From Nissolia schottii (taxonomy: Eukaryota; Streptophyta; Magnoliopsida; Fabales; Fabaceae), in assembly GCA_003254905.1 (NCBI GenBank), contig QANU01103691.1, forward strand, positions 1 to 64,000: a stretch of 64,000 bases of DNA. Direction: 5' to 3'. Within the stretch, counting starts at the first letter, position 1. The number at the start of each line of letters is the position of its first letter. Shown in pieces: positions 12,137-22,916 of this stretch. The translations under genes and the position numbers were made by a program. The notes beneath the pieces are model-generated. The model was not told the origin of the DNA, searched no databases, and saw only the letters and a program-made list of their open reading frames with translations.

Positions 12137-12660
12137 TGTAACATCCCACTTTTTTCCTTAGCAAGGATTTTACAGGAGAAATATCAGTAGAAGGTCTCTG
12201 TATAGGTTAAAAATATAAGGGCATGAATCCTTACGACAAAAGTGTCTGTGGAAATTATTTTGTTTGGTTTAGCAAAAATTTGCTGACACTAGAATGATTC
12301 CTCTTGACCCTCAGAATGGGATGGTAAATCTAAACTGTCAGTAAAATGAAGTTCTGCTCAGTTTCAGACGGTTCTGCAGACACTAGATCAACTCCTTTTA
12401 GCCATCAGAGTCTAGTGGAGTGTCAAAAGTCTTTAGAAAATATACCTTTACAGAGGAAAAGTTACAAATACCTTAGATTAGCCCTAAATCCTCACTAGAA
12501 AAATTAGGAGATCAGAGCCTGTTTTCTAAAAAAAAAATCATTTTTTCTCTGAAATCACCACATCATGTGGTGATTTCAGAAAATTCCCCCATACATCCGT
12601 AATATTTCCCCAGCCACCATATTATGGGATTATAAACTTTTGAATGCCATATACATGTAA
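12137..12660 (+). mobile_element. Family A LTR 5' fragment, forward
   Basis: It starts TGTAACATCCCAC at 12137 and follows the 5' layout of other family A copies: a TTAGCAAGG-type block, repeated CTGTCAG text, then an AATACCTTAGATTA block. It is more diverged than most copies and breaks off near 12660. Confidence 0.6.
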
Positions 12661-12932
12661 AAAATCCTCGTAGGGGTGGCCGAACTGCTGGATCCTCGGG
12701 CAGATCCACCAAAGCATGCCCACATCGCCCTGAGCTTCTGGTTCAGTTTCTCGTTGTCCCATCTCTTCTTCTCCTGGTCCTATTTCTTCTTCGTCTCCTT
12801 CTGCATCTGCTTTGCCTTTACCTCCATCCTCACATCATGCAGCTCTTGAATCACCTGCTTGTGCCTGATCGCCTGCATATGCAGCTCCTGGTGCTTGAAC
12901 ACATGCTCGTGGAGCTCTTCGCTTTCTTGCAT
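12660..12932 (-). pseudogene. Relic coding fragment with coiled-coil character
   Basis: On the minus strand an ATG at 12930-12932 opens a glutamate/lysine/glutamine-rich peptide (MQESEELHEHVFKHQELHMQ and similar text), continuing with heptad-like charged residues to about 12660 with at least one in-frame interruption. GC content is above the flanks. It resembles the coiled-coil tails of transposon-associated proteins, but no family motif is visible. It lies between two family A fragments and is probably debris from an older insertion. Confidence 0.4.
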
Positions 12933-13093
12933 CGGTGTCCCACTGAAACACCCTAGCTAGCTGCTTACGAGTACATCGCAAACAATGCTCACTAGGTTGT
13001 TATCTGCTTTGGTTGGGGCTACTTTTAGCCCCTACTTTAAGGTTCACAATTATCTTATACTTGAAAATATGGACCATTTTGAAACTTTTTCGA

Positions 13094-13115
13094 TACACAC
13101 ACACACACACACGAT
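13094..13115. repeat. (AC)n microsatellite
   Basis: An uninterrupted run of AC dinucleotides of about 20 bases lies inside the reverse family A LTR. Confidence 0.9.
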
Positions 13116-13683
13116 ATAAAATATGAGCCTCGTGTCAGATAGAATTTATAATGCAAGCGTTAAAGCTTTATCCTTAACAGATAACTATTCCAACATGGTC
13201 TATAACATGTATTCACAATTCTTTACATAGGTAATATCATAGTTAATACATACACGAAATTTCTCACAGAAGTACAATACATGGATCATGCTAACTAAGG
13301 GCTAATTGTAACGTCCTTGTCCTAGTTCTTGCTGTTCTATTTCTTGATTCCTCTTCTTCGAGGTTGCCGCTGAGGTCCTGTCTTGCTCACCTGGAACCAT
13401 AAAGGAGGGGGTATGAGAACTCTGCTTTCTCAGTGGGAAACCTTGGTCATCGCAACTCATTTTCTTGTCTCAATTATGATTCTGCCGCTCAGGGGTCTTT
13501 AGGTGTCACAGTTGTGCTACATCCCTACTAGTTATTAATATCCCTGCTAGTCCGGAGCAGCTACCTATATTACTAGGTGTTTGAGGGAGTCTAGTCTTTT
13601 CATTACTAGGTCTTCTATGTCCTGCCCTGGCTCCTAGGGAATAAGTTCTCAATCAAACATACATCCTTCATCATTCATATCAT

Positions 13684-13800
13684 GGGACCGTCCACACGCG
13701 ATGTATTATGCACCCTAGGACCATCCACACGCGACGCATTATGCACCCTAGGACTGCCGGCCACACGCGATGCCATCTACACCCTAGGACTGCCGCCCAT
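13684..13800. repeat. 33-bp tandem repeat inside the LTR
   Basis: Three to four units have a period of about 33 bases, each containing CACACGCGA and ending CACCCTAGGAC. The period is a multiple of three, so an open frame runs through it, but this is a repeat artefact. Confidence 0.8.
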
Positions 13801-15249
13801 AATTCAGTATCCTATAAAGCAACCACATGTGTACAGTCGTATATCATTCATCCATATTTCAAGACAATCATTCACATAGAGCAAATATAGCTGCTCAGTA
13901 ACATATAAGAGACATATTTTCATGTTCCATACCATTTCCAACCATAAATCTCATATATTCCCGACAACTCTTTCCACAAATCGCAAAACAAGCATAAACT
14001 CACACAGTTATGTAACACATAACACATAGAACATACATAGCTCAATAATTCATGCTCAAGTATTTTCTAAACATAAACAAACATATTCAGTAGCTATTTT
14101 AAGAATCACAAAGCATACATTTGTTTTCTGTCAGAGATTAGGGATCAGAAACCGAAGAGATGCAAGACCTTACCCCAAGGTTTTTGATAGTCCTAAGATC
14201 ATTTTTCATGTTAAAAAATCCAGATTCTGACCCCAACTGCACGAAATTCCTGTTTTACCCTTTTTTTCAAAATTACTATTTCGCCCCCGTAAACGCCCTG
14301 TTTTCTTTAGAATTTTAGTTCTCAAAAACCAGATTGACTCAAGACTTTCCCTTAAGGTTTTTTATAGTTCTAAACCCATATTTTCTGAAAATAAACCCAG
14401 TTTTTCAGTCCCAAGACGTGAAATTCCCGTTTTGCCCTTATTTCCTAAAAACCCCATTTTCCGCTTGTTTGCTGAGAAATTCATCGAGGACTCCAAAAAT
14501 CATAAAACTTAACATCCCCACGCAATTTTTCGTGTAGAATCCAAAAATAACATTATTTTTTCATGATAAAAATCTCAGCATACAGATCCCTTCAAAATCG
14601 TGTCATATACTCATTTCCGTCTTAGGCTCTCCTAAATTTTGACAGAATCACAGACAGCACCAGCAGTTCCAGACAATCATCAACAACATACATATACCAA
14701 TGTCACATAAAAGGCATCCTAACCACAGATATATCTAGCATAAAACATAGCACAAACATTATCGTACATCTTAAATCACATAGACAACGATTATGCCGGT
14801 TTACCCACGTTTTCCCAGTTTCGGTGTTTCCTGCGAACTTCTAACTTGCTATGATGCCTCCTAACTCCTCTTAGGCTGAGTTTCTTCAAGCTTTCTCTGG
14901 GGATTTTGAGGGCTTTTGTGGGTTAGGGTTAGGGTATTTTTGAAGAATCTAGACTGGGGGTGATGTAGAAAGTCTCTAGGTTATCGGTTTGACAGAATAA
15001 TGGTTGATTGTATAATTGGACAGAGCTTTGGCAAGGTTTTCTAATTTTTCCACAAAATATCAGATTTGGGGGGTATTTATAGGTCTCTTGGCCGAATTTC
15101 CCTTTCCAATTTTGCCCTTGGGGCAAAATTCCCAAAATACCCTTATTTTGTCTTTATGCTAAATGCCCTTGTCATGACTCACCATGTGACTCACCCACCT
15201 TTTGACCCCTTTGACCACACTTGGCTTCTTCTTGGCCGTGTATGGCCTT

Positions 15250-16384
15250 TGTGTATATATATAGAGATTGGTTAGATCATAAACCTTTTAAGTGTTTATA
15301 TACCGTTAATAATTGTTGTTTCGGTAAAAAGAGTTGAGACAGGAGTTGGGCTCGCGCGCATGAGTCTAAGCTAGTTGGGCTCGCGCACATGAGTCTAAGC
15401 CAGTTGGGCTCTTCAAAGTGCAAATCGATGGATTCTCCCCCGCGCACACGATAAATAGTGTCCCGGTCTTTTTGCAAAAATATTTTTTGGATTTTTGTAG
15501 CTTACCTAGGAACCCATAATTTTCACATGTATTGAATTCTCCTTCTACCATGTGCTAACATAACACATATATGAATATTTACTTACATTTTAATTAAACA
15601 AATTAAAAAAAATTAAAATTATTTCGTACGCAATTCACCAACACGGTTGGCGAATCCCAACTCCCGTGCTACGTCAGCCAAACCGTGGTAGTCTTATAAT
15701 ATGTTTTCAAACGAGGGTATTTCGATAATATGTTTCTGTGATAGGGGTAATACAGTAAAAACTCGTTCACGCGTGATTATCAAGTGATTAGAGATGTCGT
15801 AGAGGGAAAATCTTGCTTTGATGAGGTGTCGTTTGAAGAAAAGAAAATTGTGATGGGAGCCACCACCACCATTACGACATTACCAACCGCTACGATAGTC
15901 TAGAATACGAGTCTCATAGCGAAAATTTCACTTTTTAGTCTCTAGCATGGTCGGCGGAATTGACCTGTCAAATTATGATATAGAGATTGAAACCTTAAAC
16001 TTGACTTAGTCTTAATGTTTATTAATTTTTACTTTTCTCGTTGAATTAAAAAATTGTTTTTGATTAACTTAAATGATCGTGCCTCTTGTAATAATTGTAC
16101 GATTTATAATTTATAAAAATGAATGAGTGATGATGATGATAATATTCTGATATGAGCTTTGAGGACAAGGTGGGGTGTCATCGTTTGCCTTGGGCAATTT
16201 GAGCTCCTTGATACTTACACAACACCGAAGGTGTGGACATGAAAGACACTGATGCTAAATTTAGAACCAATTCTAAGAAGAGAGACTCGTGAGAGAGGGA
16301 AGAAGAGAGATCCGTGAGAGCGAAGGTGAAATAGAAGGAAGAAGATTGTTTGGGTCTCATTGACAGATCTGATAACTATATCTA
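15250..16384. other. Intergenic DNA with one short tandem repeat
   Basis: No gene recognised. At 15333-15411 a 31-base unit (AGTTGGGCTCGCGC followed by CATGAGTCTAAGC) is repeated about 2.5 times. The rest is AT-rich text with no clear transposon termini. Confidence 0.5.
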
Positions 16385-16620
16385 TGTAACACCCCGTTAG
16401 CTGCTTATGCTTAAGTCGTAAACAATGCTCATATATTGTTATCTGTTTTGGTTGGAATACTTTTAGTCTTATATTATCTTTAAAAATATTCTTTAATTAA
16501 AAATATGAATCAATTTAAAACTTTTTTACTTTCTTTATTATAACCTAAAATATTATTTTGATTTGTAAGTATCCTGATTGATTAAACTTTATTAGAAATG
16601 ATTTTGTATAGAAATATATT
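16385..16620 (-). mobile_element. Family A LTR end fragment, reverse
   Basis: It starts TGTAACACCCCGTTAGC at 16385 and aligns with the start of the reverse copy at 12944 (AAACAATGCTCA, TTGTTATCTG, TTTTGGTTGG). Only a few hundred diverged bases remain. Confidence 0.6.
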
Positions 16621-16939
16621 GATTCTTTTATTTATTATTTGAGTTTAGCATCGGCCAATAAATAGGCTCCAAACCTCTTGTAAACACACTAAGAAATGCA
16701 ATAATATTCACGTATATGTTGTGTTCATTAGCCTCTCACAATGGTAAAATAAAGAAAGTGGTTGCAAAAATGTAGAGAGTTATTCTCTCTTTTCTAGTGA
16801 CTTTGCTTAATACTAAAAGTAACTCACTTCTCTTCTTCTTAAAATAACTAGAAAATTGATTATTTTCTAATTCTACTTTTACTAAGAAGTGCAAACAACC
16901 TTCAACGAGCAACACTCGGGGCTACACACGAGAATTGGG

Positions 16940-19147
16940 AGAAGCAAGAGTCAGTTATTCCAAAGCATAAAGAGCAAATTATGGCACAGAATTTGATGGT
17001 GGAAAGAGAGACTTTTATCGAATGCATGAAAAGAAATCCTTATCAAGAATGTGGAACAAGCAGTCCCAACCCACTCTAAGAGCGTATTCAAGGTGTCATC
17101 ACAATTGTGTCATGATTTATCAATGATGCTTAGCAGATTGTGGTGGGGGAAACAAGACAAATGGAAAGAAAATCCACTGGATGTCTTGGGACAAAAATGT
17201 GCAGATCGAAAGAGCAAGGAGGTTTGGGATTTATGGACCTTAAGGGGTTTCAATCTAGCACTACTTGCAAAACAATGGTGAAGGTTAATTCAAAACCCAG
17301 ATTCTCTTTATGTTAAGAGTTCGAAAAGCCACAAACTACTCAAACACGGATTTCCTTATGGCGAGATTGGGAAATAATCTTTCATATGGAGAAGCATTCT
17401 TGAAGAAAGAAATTTGATGTGCAAGGGTTTAAGAAGGAGAATTGGGAATGGAAGAACAGTCAATATATGGAATGATCTTGGATCCCTATTCCTTGAGAGT
17501 ACAAACCCTTTCTAAAGAACATCTCGGCAGAACTTGATCAACGGGTAAGTTCCCTCATTGATGAAATCTCAAGCACATGAAAAATGGAAGAATTGGAAGA
17601 TCTATTAATGTCCCAAGAAGGAGAAGAAGTTAGGAGGTTACCTATAAGTCTTGATGGAGGGGAAGAAAATATGATTTGTGCGCAAGGGAGGAAAAGATAA
17701 TAAATGAATTGGAAATTACATCACTAGAGAATAATATAGAGATTTCAACATGCAACGAATTGACCTTATCTTATTTAGGTTATGTTAGGTCATTATCTTA
17801 TTTCAGTTGTGTTTTGTTTATTTATTTTAAGTATTTAGAGTATTCGAATTTGTTTTATTTTATTAGCCCAATCTTAGGTCTTTTGTTACGGGGCTTATTT
17901 TTAGTTTAAAGTAAGTTCATCTTTTGTTTTATCTTTACTTTAAATTTGAATCTAATGTAAGAGGGTTATAAATACCTTCATTCAATGAGAAATAAGAAGC
18001 AGGGTATTTTTAAGAATAAAATGTGAGAGAATTTTCTCTTCTTATTCTTGTTCTTCATTGAACATGCCAGACTTATCATTGGATAACTCTATTGTGGTGT
18101 TCAACATCTAATATCCTTGATCCTTATTGAGTCATATACAAGAGTTAAGAATCATGTTTATCCCAATTTATCTATGTTTCTAAGGGCAGTTTCCTTAGAG
18201 GTTTAATAGATAGGGTGTTTATCCTATTCTTTATTTTGAATCAAAGTGTGTGTTGGGGTTTTAGGATTTTTATATCCTTGAGGTTCCGCATCATTTGGTA
18301 TCAGAGTAAGGTTATAGATAAATTCCTTTTTATCTATTTTACTTTAGAGCAAGGTTATATATCGGTCAAAATTCGATGAAGAATATTTTTTGAAGAGGAA
18401 GAGAATGATGTGCACAAGGAGGGCAAAAATAATAAATAAATTGGACATTACATCACCAAAAGGAGAAGATGGAAATTTCAACATGTTCCAAATTGACCTT
18501 ATCTTATTGAGGTCATGTTGAGTCATTATCTTATTTTAATCATGTTTTGTTTATTTATTTTAAGTATTTAGAGTATCTAAATTTGTATTATTTTATTACC
18601 AAGTCTTCATATCCTTGCATCACAATCTAATATGGCACTTTACACCGAATGGAGAATTCACAGTCAATAATAAGGCTTACAAAGTCGAAAGAACAAATTT
18701 GAAGCAGGGCAGGTCAATCATCATCAAAAGAGAGGAAAGAATTTCGGAGGAGAATTTAGGGACCGAACACTCCTAGCCAAGATCAAGATCTTTGATAGAT
18801 CCAACTGGATTGGTACCCTCTCAAAGCCAGACCTGGAAAAGGTCGCAAGCATGGGTTGGTGGATTTGGCACAAGAGAAACAAGTTGATCTTTAAGCATAG
18901 AACAAACTCCAGCTAAGAGAAAGTAGCAGAGATGTGATAATTGAATCAGATTGCAAGAGGTTTATGGATGATCTAAAGAAGGGAGCTACATCAAGGGCAG
19001 AGCTTAGAGTGGCGGAAGATAATATTATTAGGACCCTAAAATAAATCTCACAAATTGCCTCTTTTCTTGTGTGAACAGGAATGCTAACGTAGCTGCCGAT
19101 ATCGTTGCAAGGAGAGTGCAGTGGTGTACGGAGAATGTGGTCTAAAC
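16940..19147 (+). mobile_element. L1-type LINE relic, split by an LTR element
   Basis: Around 17035-17400 the plus strand encodes the region after the reverse transcriptase of plant L1 LINEs: a KEILIKNVEQAVPT-like stretch, LWWGKQ with HW downstream, LRGFNLALLAKQW, then an LRRRIGNGRTVNIW-like segment. At 18630-18700 it resumes with WHFTPNGEFTV-NKAYKV. At 18930-19145 it encodes the RNase H-like tail (IIESDCKRFMDDLKKG and RNANVAADIVARR). Stops and frame changes are frequent, for example TGA right after KQW at 17279 and a TAA near 19040. It is an old dead copy. The reverse transcriptase core and endonuclease are not present. Confidence 0.75.
17677..18630 (+). mobile_element. Small copia-type LTR element (TRIM-like) inside the LINE
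   Basis: A first LTR of about 617 bp runs from TGTGCGCAAGG at 17677 to CCGCATCA at 18293. It is followed at once by TTTGGTATCAGAG, the usual primer-binding site matching initiator methionine tRNA in Ty1/copia elements. A second, incomplete copy of the LTR starts TGTGCACAAGG at 18409. The internal part is only about 115 bp, with no coding capacity, as in TRIM elements. It interrupts the LINE reading region between about 17660 and 18630. It is a degraded fossil. Confidence 0.75.
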
Positions 19148-19350
19148 GTTACCTTTTTTAGATTGTCTTTCCAATATCCAAGGCTTAGCCTTGACTAATT
19201 CGGGTCGACTCGGGCCTGAGTCACGCACATGGCTATGGCTATGGCGGGTGAGTCTCCCAGCGGAGATAACTGCGTATACAATGTCTCGACCTCAGGGCTT
19301 TGCTTAAGCGATACCAAGCCGTATACCACTTGTACCAACCCCCGTTGGTC
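19148..19350 (-). mobile_element. SINE with 12-bp target duplication
   Basis: The 203-bp insert is flanked by identical TGTGGTCTAAAC copies at 19136-19147 and 19351-19362. Read on the minus strand it has a box A-like TGGTACAAGTGG about 15 bases from its start and a box B-like GAGGTCGAGACA about 45 bases later. It ends with an A-rich CTAAAAAAGG. These are the marks of a tRNA-derived plant SINE. It inserted at the end of the LINE relic. Confidence 0.7.
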
Positions 19351-19362
19351 TGTGGTCTAAAC

Positions 19363-19880
19363 TTTTTAATTTGACGTAAGGTAATAAAAGTTATGTTTTC
19401 CATGAAAATAAATAAATAAGTAAACAAACAAACAACTAATCCTTAGAATAAAATCATCAAAATAATCTCAAATTACAATACCTCTATGTACGCATGCAAT
19501 AGTCATCATCTTGCCATAAGCATCTTCACCTTCAAATGTCGCAAAACCATCCTTCCATCGTATACGTGTAAAATATGACTGACAATGAATTTGGAACGAT
19601 TAAAATAAACTATATAAAACTTAGATTAAGTTCTTTATGTTGATTATTATATCATTGTATGATTTAAAAAATAGGTGTAATGAAAAAGAAAAAAAATATT
19701 AATCCAAGTTTTTTCTTAAAATAACAGTAACGACTTCGATTCACTTCAGTATACGGATCGCACTTGAATAAAAATAATTAGTAACACATGGGTTCCTGTT
19801 TAACTCGGGTAACAGAAATTCAATACAAACACACGAAAAGCCGATATCACATTTCATATTCGTGAGTCCCAAGACATGGC
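19363..19880. other. AT-rich spacer downstream of CP12
   Basis: The spacer between the SINE and the CP12 stop codon includes the CP12 3'UTR on the minus strand. No clear polyadenylation signal or other feature was recognised. Confidence 0.5.
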
Positions 19881-20276
19881 TCAGTTATCATAGGTGCGGC
19901 ACTCGTCGGTCTCCGGGTTGTCCTTGCAGTAGTTCTCGAGCGGGTCGGATCCTTTCTCCTTGTCCCTCGCGTGGCTCGCCGCCGCGCTCAGCTCCTCCAC
20001 CTCGTCCCACGCCGCCGCGCACTCGCCGCCCACGGGGTCGTCAGCGCACGCCTCCTGCGCGTTCTTTATGCTCTCCTCCACCTTCTCCGATATGCCATCC
20101 GGCGCAGCGCGGACGGGTCGGATGCTCAGCGCCCGACCCGACCCGATCACGGCGGGCCACCTTCGGCCGAGGCCGAAGAGCGGCGCGAGCTTAACGGCGT
20201 GCGCCTTCTGCGGCGAGTCCGGTCCCCTTGCGAGCACCCTGGGACTCGAAAGGGTAACGCCAGCAATTGTTGCCAT
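19881..20276 (-). CDS. CP12: CP12, chloroplast Calvin-cycle linker protein
   Basis: A single-exon frame encodes 131 residues. CP12 is a small, largely disordered stromal protein that links GAPDH and phosphoribulokinase into an inactive complex in the dark and releases them when thioredoxin reduces its cysteines. Residues 1 to about 57 form a Ser/Ala/Arg-rich plastid transit peptide (MATIAGVTLSSPRVLARG). The mature part shows the diagnostic AWDEVEEL motif (89-96), an N-terminal cysteine pair Cys77/Cys86, a C-terminal pair Cys117/Cys126 with eight residues between each pair, and the conserved tail YCKDNPETDECRTYDN, which contacts GAPDH. All four regulatory cysteines are present and length is typical, so the gene looks functional. 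The ATG at 20274-20276 gives a standard transit peptide. Coding GC content is high and contrasts sharply with flanking AT-rich DNA. Large open frames on the opposite strand are shadows. Confidence 0.96.
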   Translation of the reverse strand: MATIAGVTLSSPRVLARGPDSPQKAHAVKLAPLFGLGRRWPAVIGSGRALSIRPVRAAPDGISEKVEESIKNAQEACADDPVGGECAAAWDEVEELSAAASHARDKEKGSDPLENYCKDNPETDECRTYDN

Positions 20277-20400
20277 TCTCGTTTTTGTTTTTTTTTTCTT
20301 TTCTTTTCTTTTCTTTTGTTTTCCTTTCTTTTTTCTTCTTAGATGATTTTGGGGAGTGCCGTTTATCGGTGTTGTAATGGAGATGAGGATTAATATAAGT
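20277..20400 (-). promoter_or_regulatory. CP12 5'UTR and TATA-like element
   Basis: Upstream of the CP12 ATG the minus strand has a long A/G-rich leader (20280-20340, runs of AAAAGAAAAG). A TATA-like CTTATATTAA lies at 20391-20400, about 115 bases from the ATG. Transcription would then start near 20365. The start site is inferred. Confidence 0.5.
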
Positions 20401-20430
20401 GAGCACGGTGAAGATTGGTGTACACATACT

Positions 20431-20466
20431 CCTTATCCGGTAACAATGATCTGTTACCTTCCACGT
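20431..20466 (-). promoter_or_regulatory. CP12 light-response module: I-box, inverted repeat, G-box core
   Basis: On the minus strand an I-box GGATAAGG (20431-20438) sits next to an inverted repeat GGTAACA-6-TGTTACC (20439-20458) and an ACGTGG G-box core (20461-20466). Paired I-box and G-box elements are known from light-regulated rbcS promoters. The module lies about 155-190 bases upstream of the CP12 start codon, just beyond the TATA-like element. That it regulates CP12 is inferred. Confidence 0.5.
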
Positions 20467-21741
20467 AACTACGTATTAAGATATTTCTTTTTCTTAATCT
20501 TTTGCGGTGCGAAATATTTCTCTCTGTTTTTTTTTTCCCATTTTTTCTTATAGAAGAGATGACATTTCTATCTCTGCTTTGTTTCTACTTGAGTTCATGG
20601 TATCGAAGAGGAAGGTTTAGGGTTTAGATTGATTTTGAGTGAAAAATTCATTCGATTTAATGATATAATTTTTTGCGGTTTTAATTGAATTAATTTGAGT
20701 TAAGTAAAAAAAATCTGATTCAATCGATCTAAATTTTAGTGGTTTAAATTAGATTTATTTGATCGATAAAATAAAATTTAAGTTGAGAATATTATAAATT
20801 ATAGGTAACTTAACACGATAAAATGAAGATATAACAATGAAAATTAAATAACTTATTTTTTATATGTATAAAATAATATTTAAGTAAAAATGACAATAAA
20901 ATATAAGAATTATTATACATAAAAGTATAAGCTTAATACATAAAATTATAATATATTATATTTTCGGTTTAAAATTGGATTGAATCAATTTTAAAAATTA
21001 AGTTTAAATCCAATTAATTCAAGTAATTAAAAGAAAAAAGATCTAGTTAAATTCAAACTTGTGTGGTTTTAATTGATTTTTTATTTTTTTTTAATCGATT
21101 TTGCAGTTTTAATATTTGATAACCCTTAATTATATCAGTGAGTCGTAAATTGAAGCTTGGAGTTTCGTCATCTGGGATAAAAATCGCGATATTTTGGTGG
21201 TCTTTTAAAAGAATGCTTGTTTGGAAGTGAAAATATCAGCCGTCTGTTTTATAGCCAACCAGATGTTCTGATATTTGCCGTGTTGGGAAACGTAATCTCT
21301 GTCTATCACGTATTTGTCTAGTTCATAATATAAAACACTGACTAATTGGACAGAAGAATTTTGGCTTTATTGGATCACCTATTTTATATTACTAATAGAG
21401 AAATAATATTTGAACATTTGAGGTGGACATCTTAGGACCCACAAAAAGGAGAGATAAAAAAAAATGTAAAAGAAAATATAAAAGGTAAAATGATTGATAG
21501 AGAGAAGAAAAATGTAGTGTTATATGTCTACCCTTTCTTAATATATAAATAAAAGAACAATTATATATGCCAAATATGATAAGAGTAATGCGGGGTGAAG
21601 TATACTGAACAACGTATGACCAATTAGAAATAGATGAAATGCGTCTATTCATTTTCTATCTCTCTCGTTAATTCTCGTAGTATTTTTTAAAAAACTTTTT
21701 TCTCACTCCTTTGTTATAAAATAAAATCAACTCTGATGAAT
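20467..21741. other. AT-rich intergenic DNA upstream of CP12
   Basis: Very AT-rich, with repeated loose GGTTTAATTGAATT and AATTGATT words between 20640 and 21110 that suggest decayed repeats. No open frame resembles a known protein and no clean transposon ends were found. Confidence 0.5.
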
Positions 21742-22230
21742 AAATAAATTAACTTCACTGGGAAAAAGTCAACATTATAGTTGACTTACTTTTTAGTAAA
21801 GTTAGTTCTTTCTTCAGCAGTAAAGAAACTATAATGTTAGTTTTTTTTTGAAAAAAATGTTGATTTCTTTTTTTTATTCAGTGAAGTTAATTTATTTTTT
21901 CATGGAAGTTGGTTTCTTTCTACAACAAAAGAGAGAAAGAACTTTAATGAAAAGAGAGTTGAAAGAAAAGCTGCAACGAATTAATGGTGAAGAGAGAATG
22001 ACAATGACATTTTTTTGTCTTATTCCCGTTAAAAAAAGAATTCAACTCTATTGAAAAAAGAAATCAACTCTGTTAAAAAAAGAAATCAATTTCGTTGGAA
22101 AAAAAACCAACATGTTTAAATAAAGAATCCAACATTATATTTTTTTTGTTGAATAAAAAAATAATCAACATTATAGTTGATTTCTTTGTTTAAACATGTT
22201 GAATTCTTTTTTTTAATAAAGAAGATTTCT
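21742..22230. mobile_element. AT-rich foldback cluster (MITE-like)
   Basis: One hairpin has perfect 19-base arms, AAATAAATTAACTTCACTG at 21742-21760 and its reverse complement at 21879-21897. A second has perfect 13-base arms, CAACATGTTTAAA at 22108-22120 and TTTAAACATGTTG at 22189-22201. Between them AGAAATCAACTCTGTT-like units repeat in both orientations. No coding capacity. It is probably a non-autonomous DNA element; termini and target duplication are unclear. Confidence 0.6.
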
Positions 22231-22301
22231 TTTTAAGCAAAGTTGGATTCATATTCTAGTGGGGAGAGAGAGAAATGAATGAGAGAGAATGAAATGAGAG
22301 T

Positions 22302-22900
22302 TGTTATGGGCTAAAAGTCAGGTCCAAGAGTTGTACCCCTCTAAGAGGGAGAGGAACTCACATTTTCTAAAGACCCGAAGGGTCCAACCCACTAAGAAGC
22401 AGAAGAGGCTCTCCACTTGGTCGGATCAGCCCAAAGAGAGAAGCCTCATGGAGCTTAGAGAAGGAGAAGGTCGTAAGCCCAGAGATTCCGAACTCGATCT
22501 GGCCCAACAAGGCCAAGAGGAGATAGCGGCAACCTCTCCTCCCCAGTCCGCAACCAACTCCTGAATAAGCGAAAAAAGATAAACAGGGGAGCGGATAATC
22601 AAACTCACTCGTTTTATCTCTATCTTTGCACTCTAAGCTCATCTATAAAGCACACGACCCCTCAAGTCACCAGGTACCTCTCACTCTCGTCTTAGAGAAT
22701 TCTCCTAATTTTTGTGCTTACTTGAGCGTCGGAGTGCCTTTGCAGGTACACCCTACCGCCGCACTCTCTTCGAAAGGAACCAGCTTGAAGCTTCCGTTCG
22801 ATCCTCCGAACCCGCTCGAAGCCTTCGCCCTCAGACTTAGAGCTTCCCTCAAGACGCCTCCGTTACCCGTTCAGGTAACCTCGTACCTCATACGAGTTAC
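22302..22900 (+). mobile_element. Tat-type Ty3/gypsy LTR relic
   Basis: It starts TGTTATGGGCTAAAAG at about 22302 and contains ACTTGAGCGTCGGAGTG followed by TTTGCAGGTACACC near 22720-22750. The same words lead into the Tat-like LTR and gag at 46.3 kb (GTGCGTCGGAGTTC, TTGCAGGTACACC). They are common near the 3' end of Tat-lineage LTRs. No primer-binding site or coding region follows, so it is a solo or truncated fossil. Confidence 0.55.
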
Positions 22901-22916
22901 TTGCGAACAAGAGTGA

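Larger units (their letters stand above)
12944..15250 (-). mobile_element. Family A LTR, reverse, right end lost
   Basis: It starts TGAAACACCCTAGCTAG at 12944, the reverse-orientation terminus also seen at 31488 and 53941. Downstream blocks match other reverse copies: AACAATGCTCACTAGG, a decayed form of the GAGAAC dyad near 13416, ATAACACATAGAACATAC, and a GGTATTTATAGG promoter-like block near 15070. It ends without the expected GGGATGTTACA. Confidence 0.7.

Noticed and set aside
19862-20346. Open frames of 110-128 codons on the plus strand opposite CP12
   Set aside because: They mirror the GC-rich CP12 coding sequence; only the minus frame encodes a recognisable protein with conserved cysteines.
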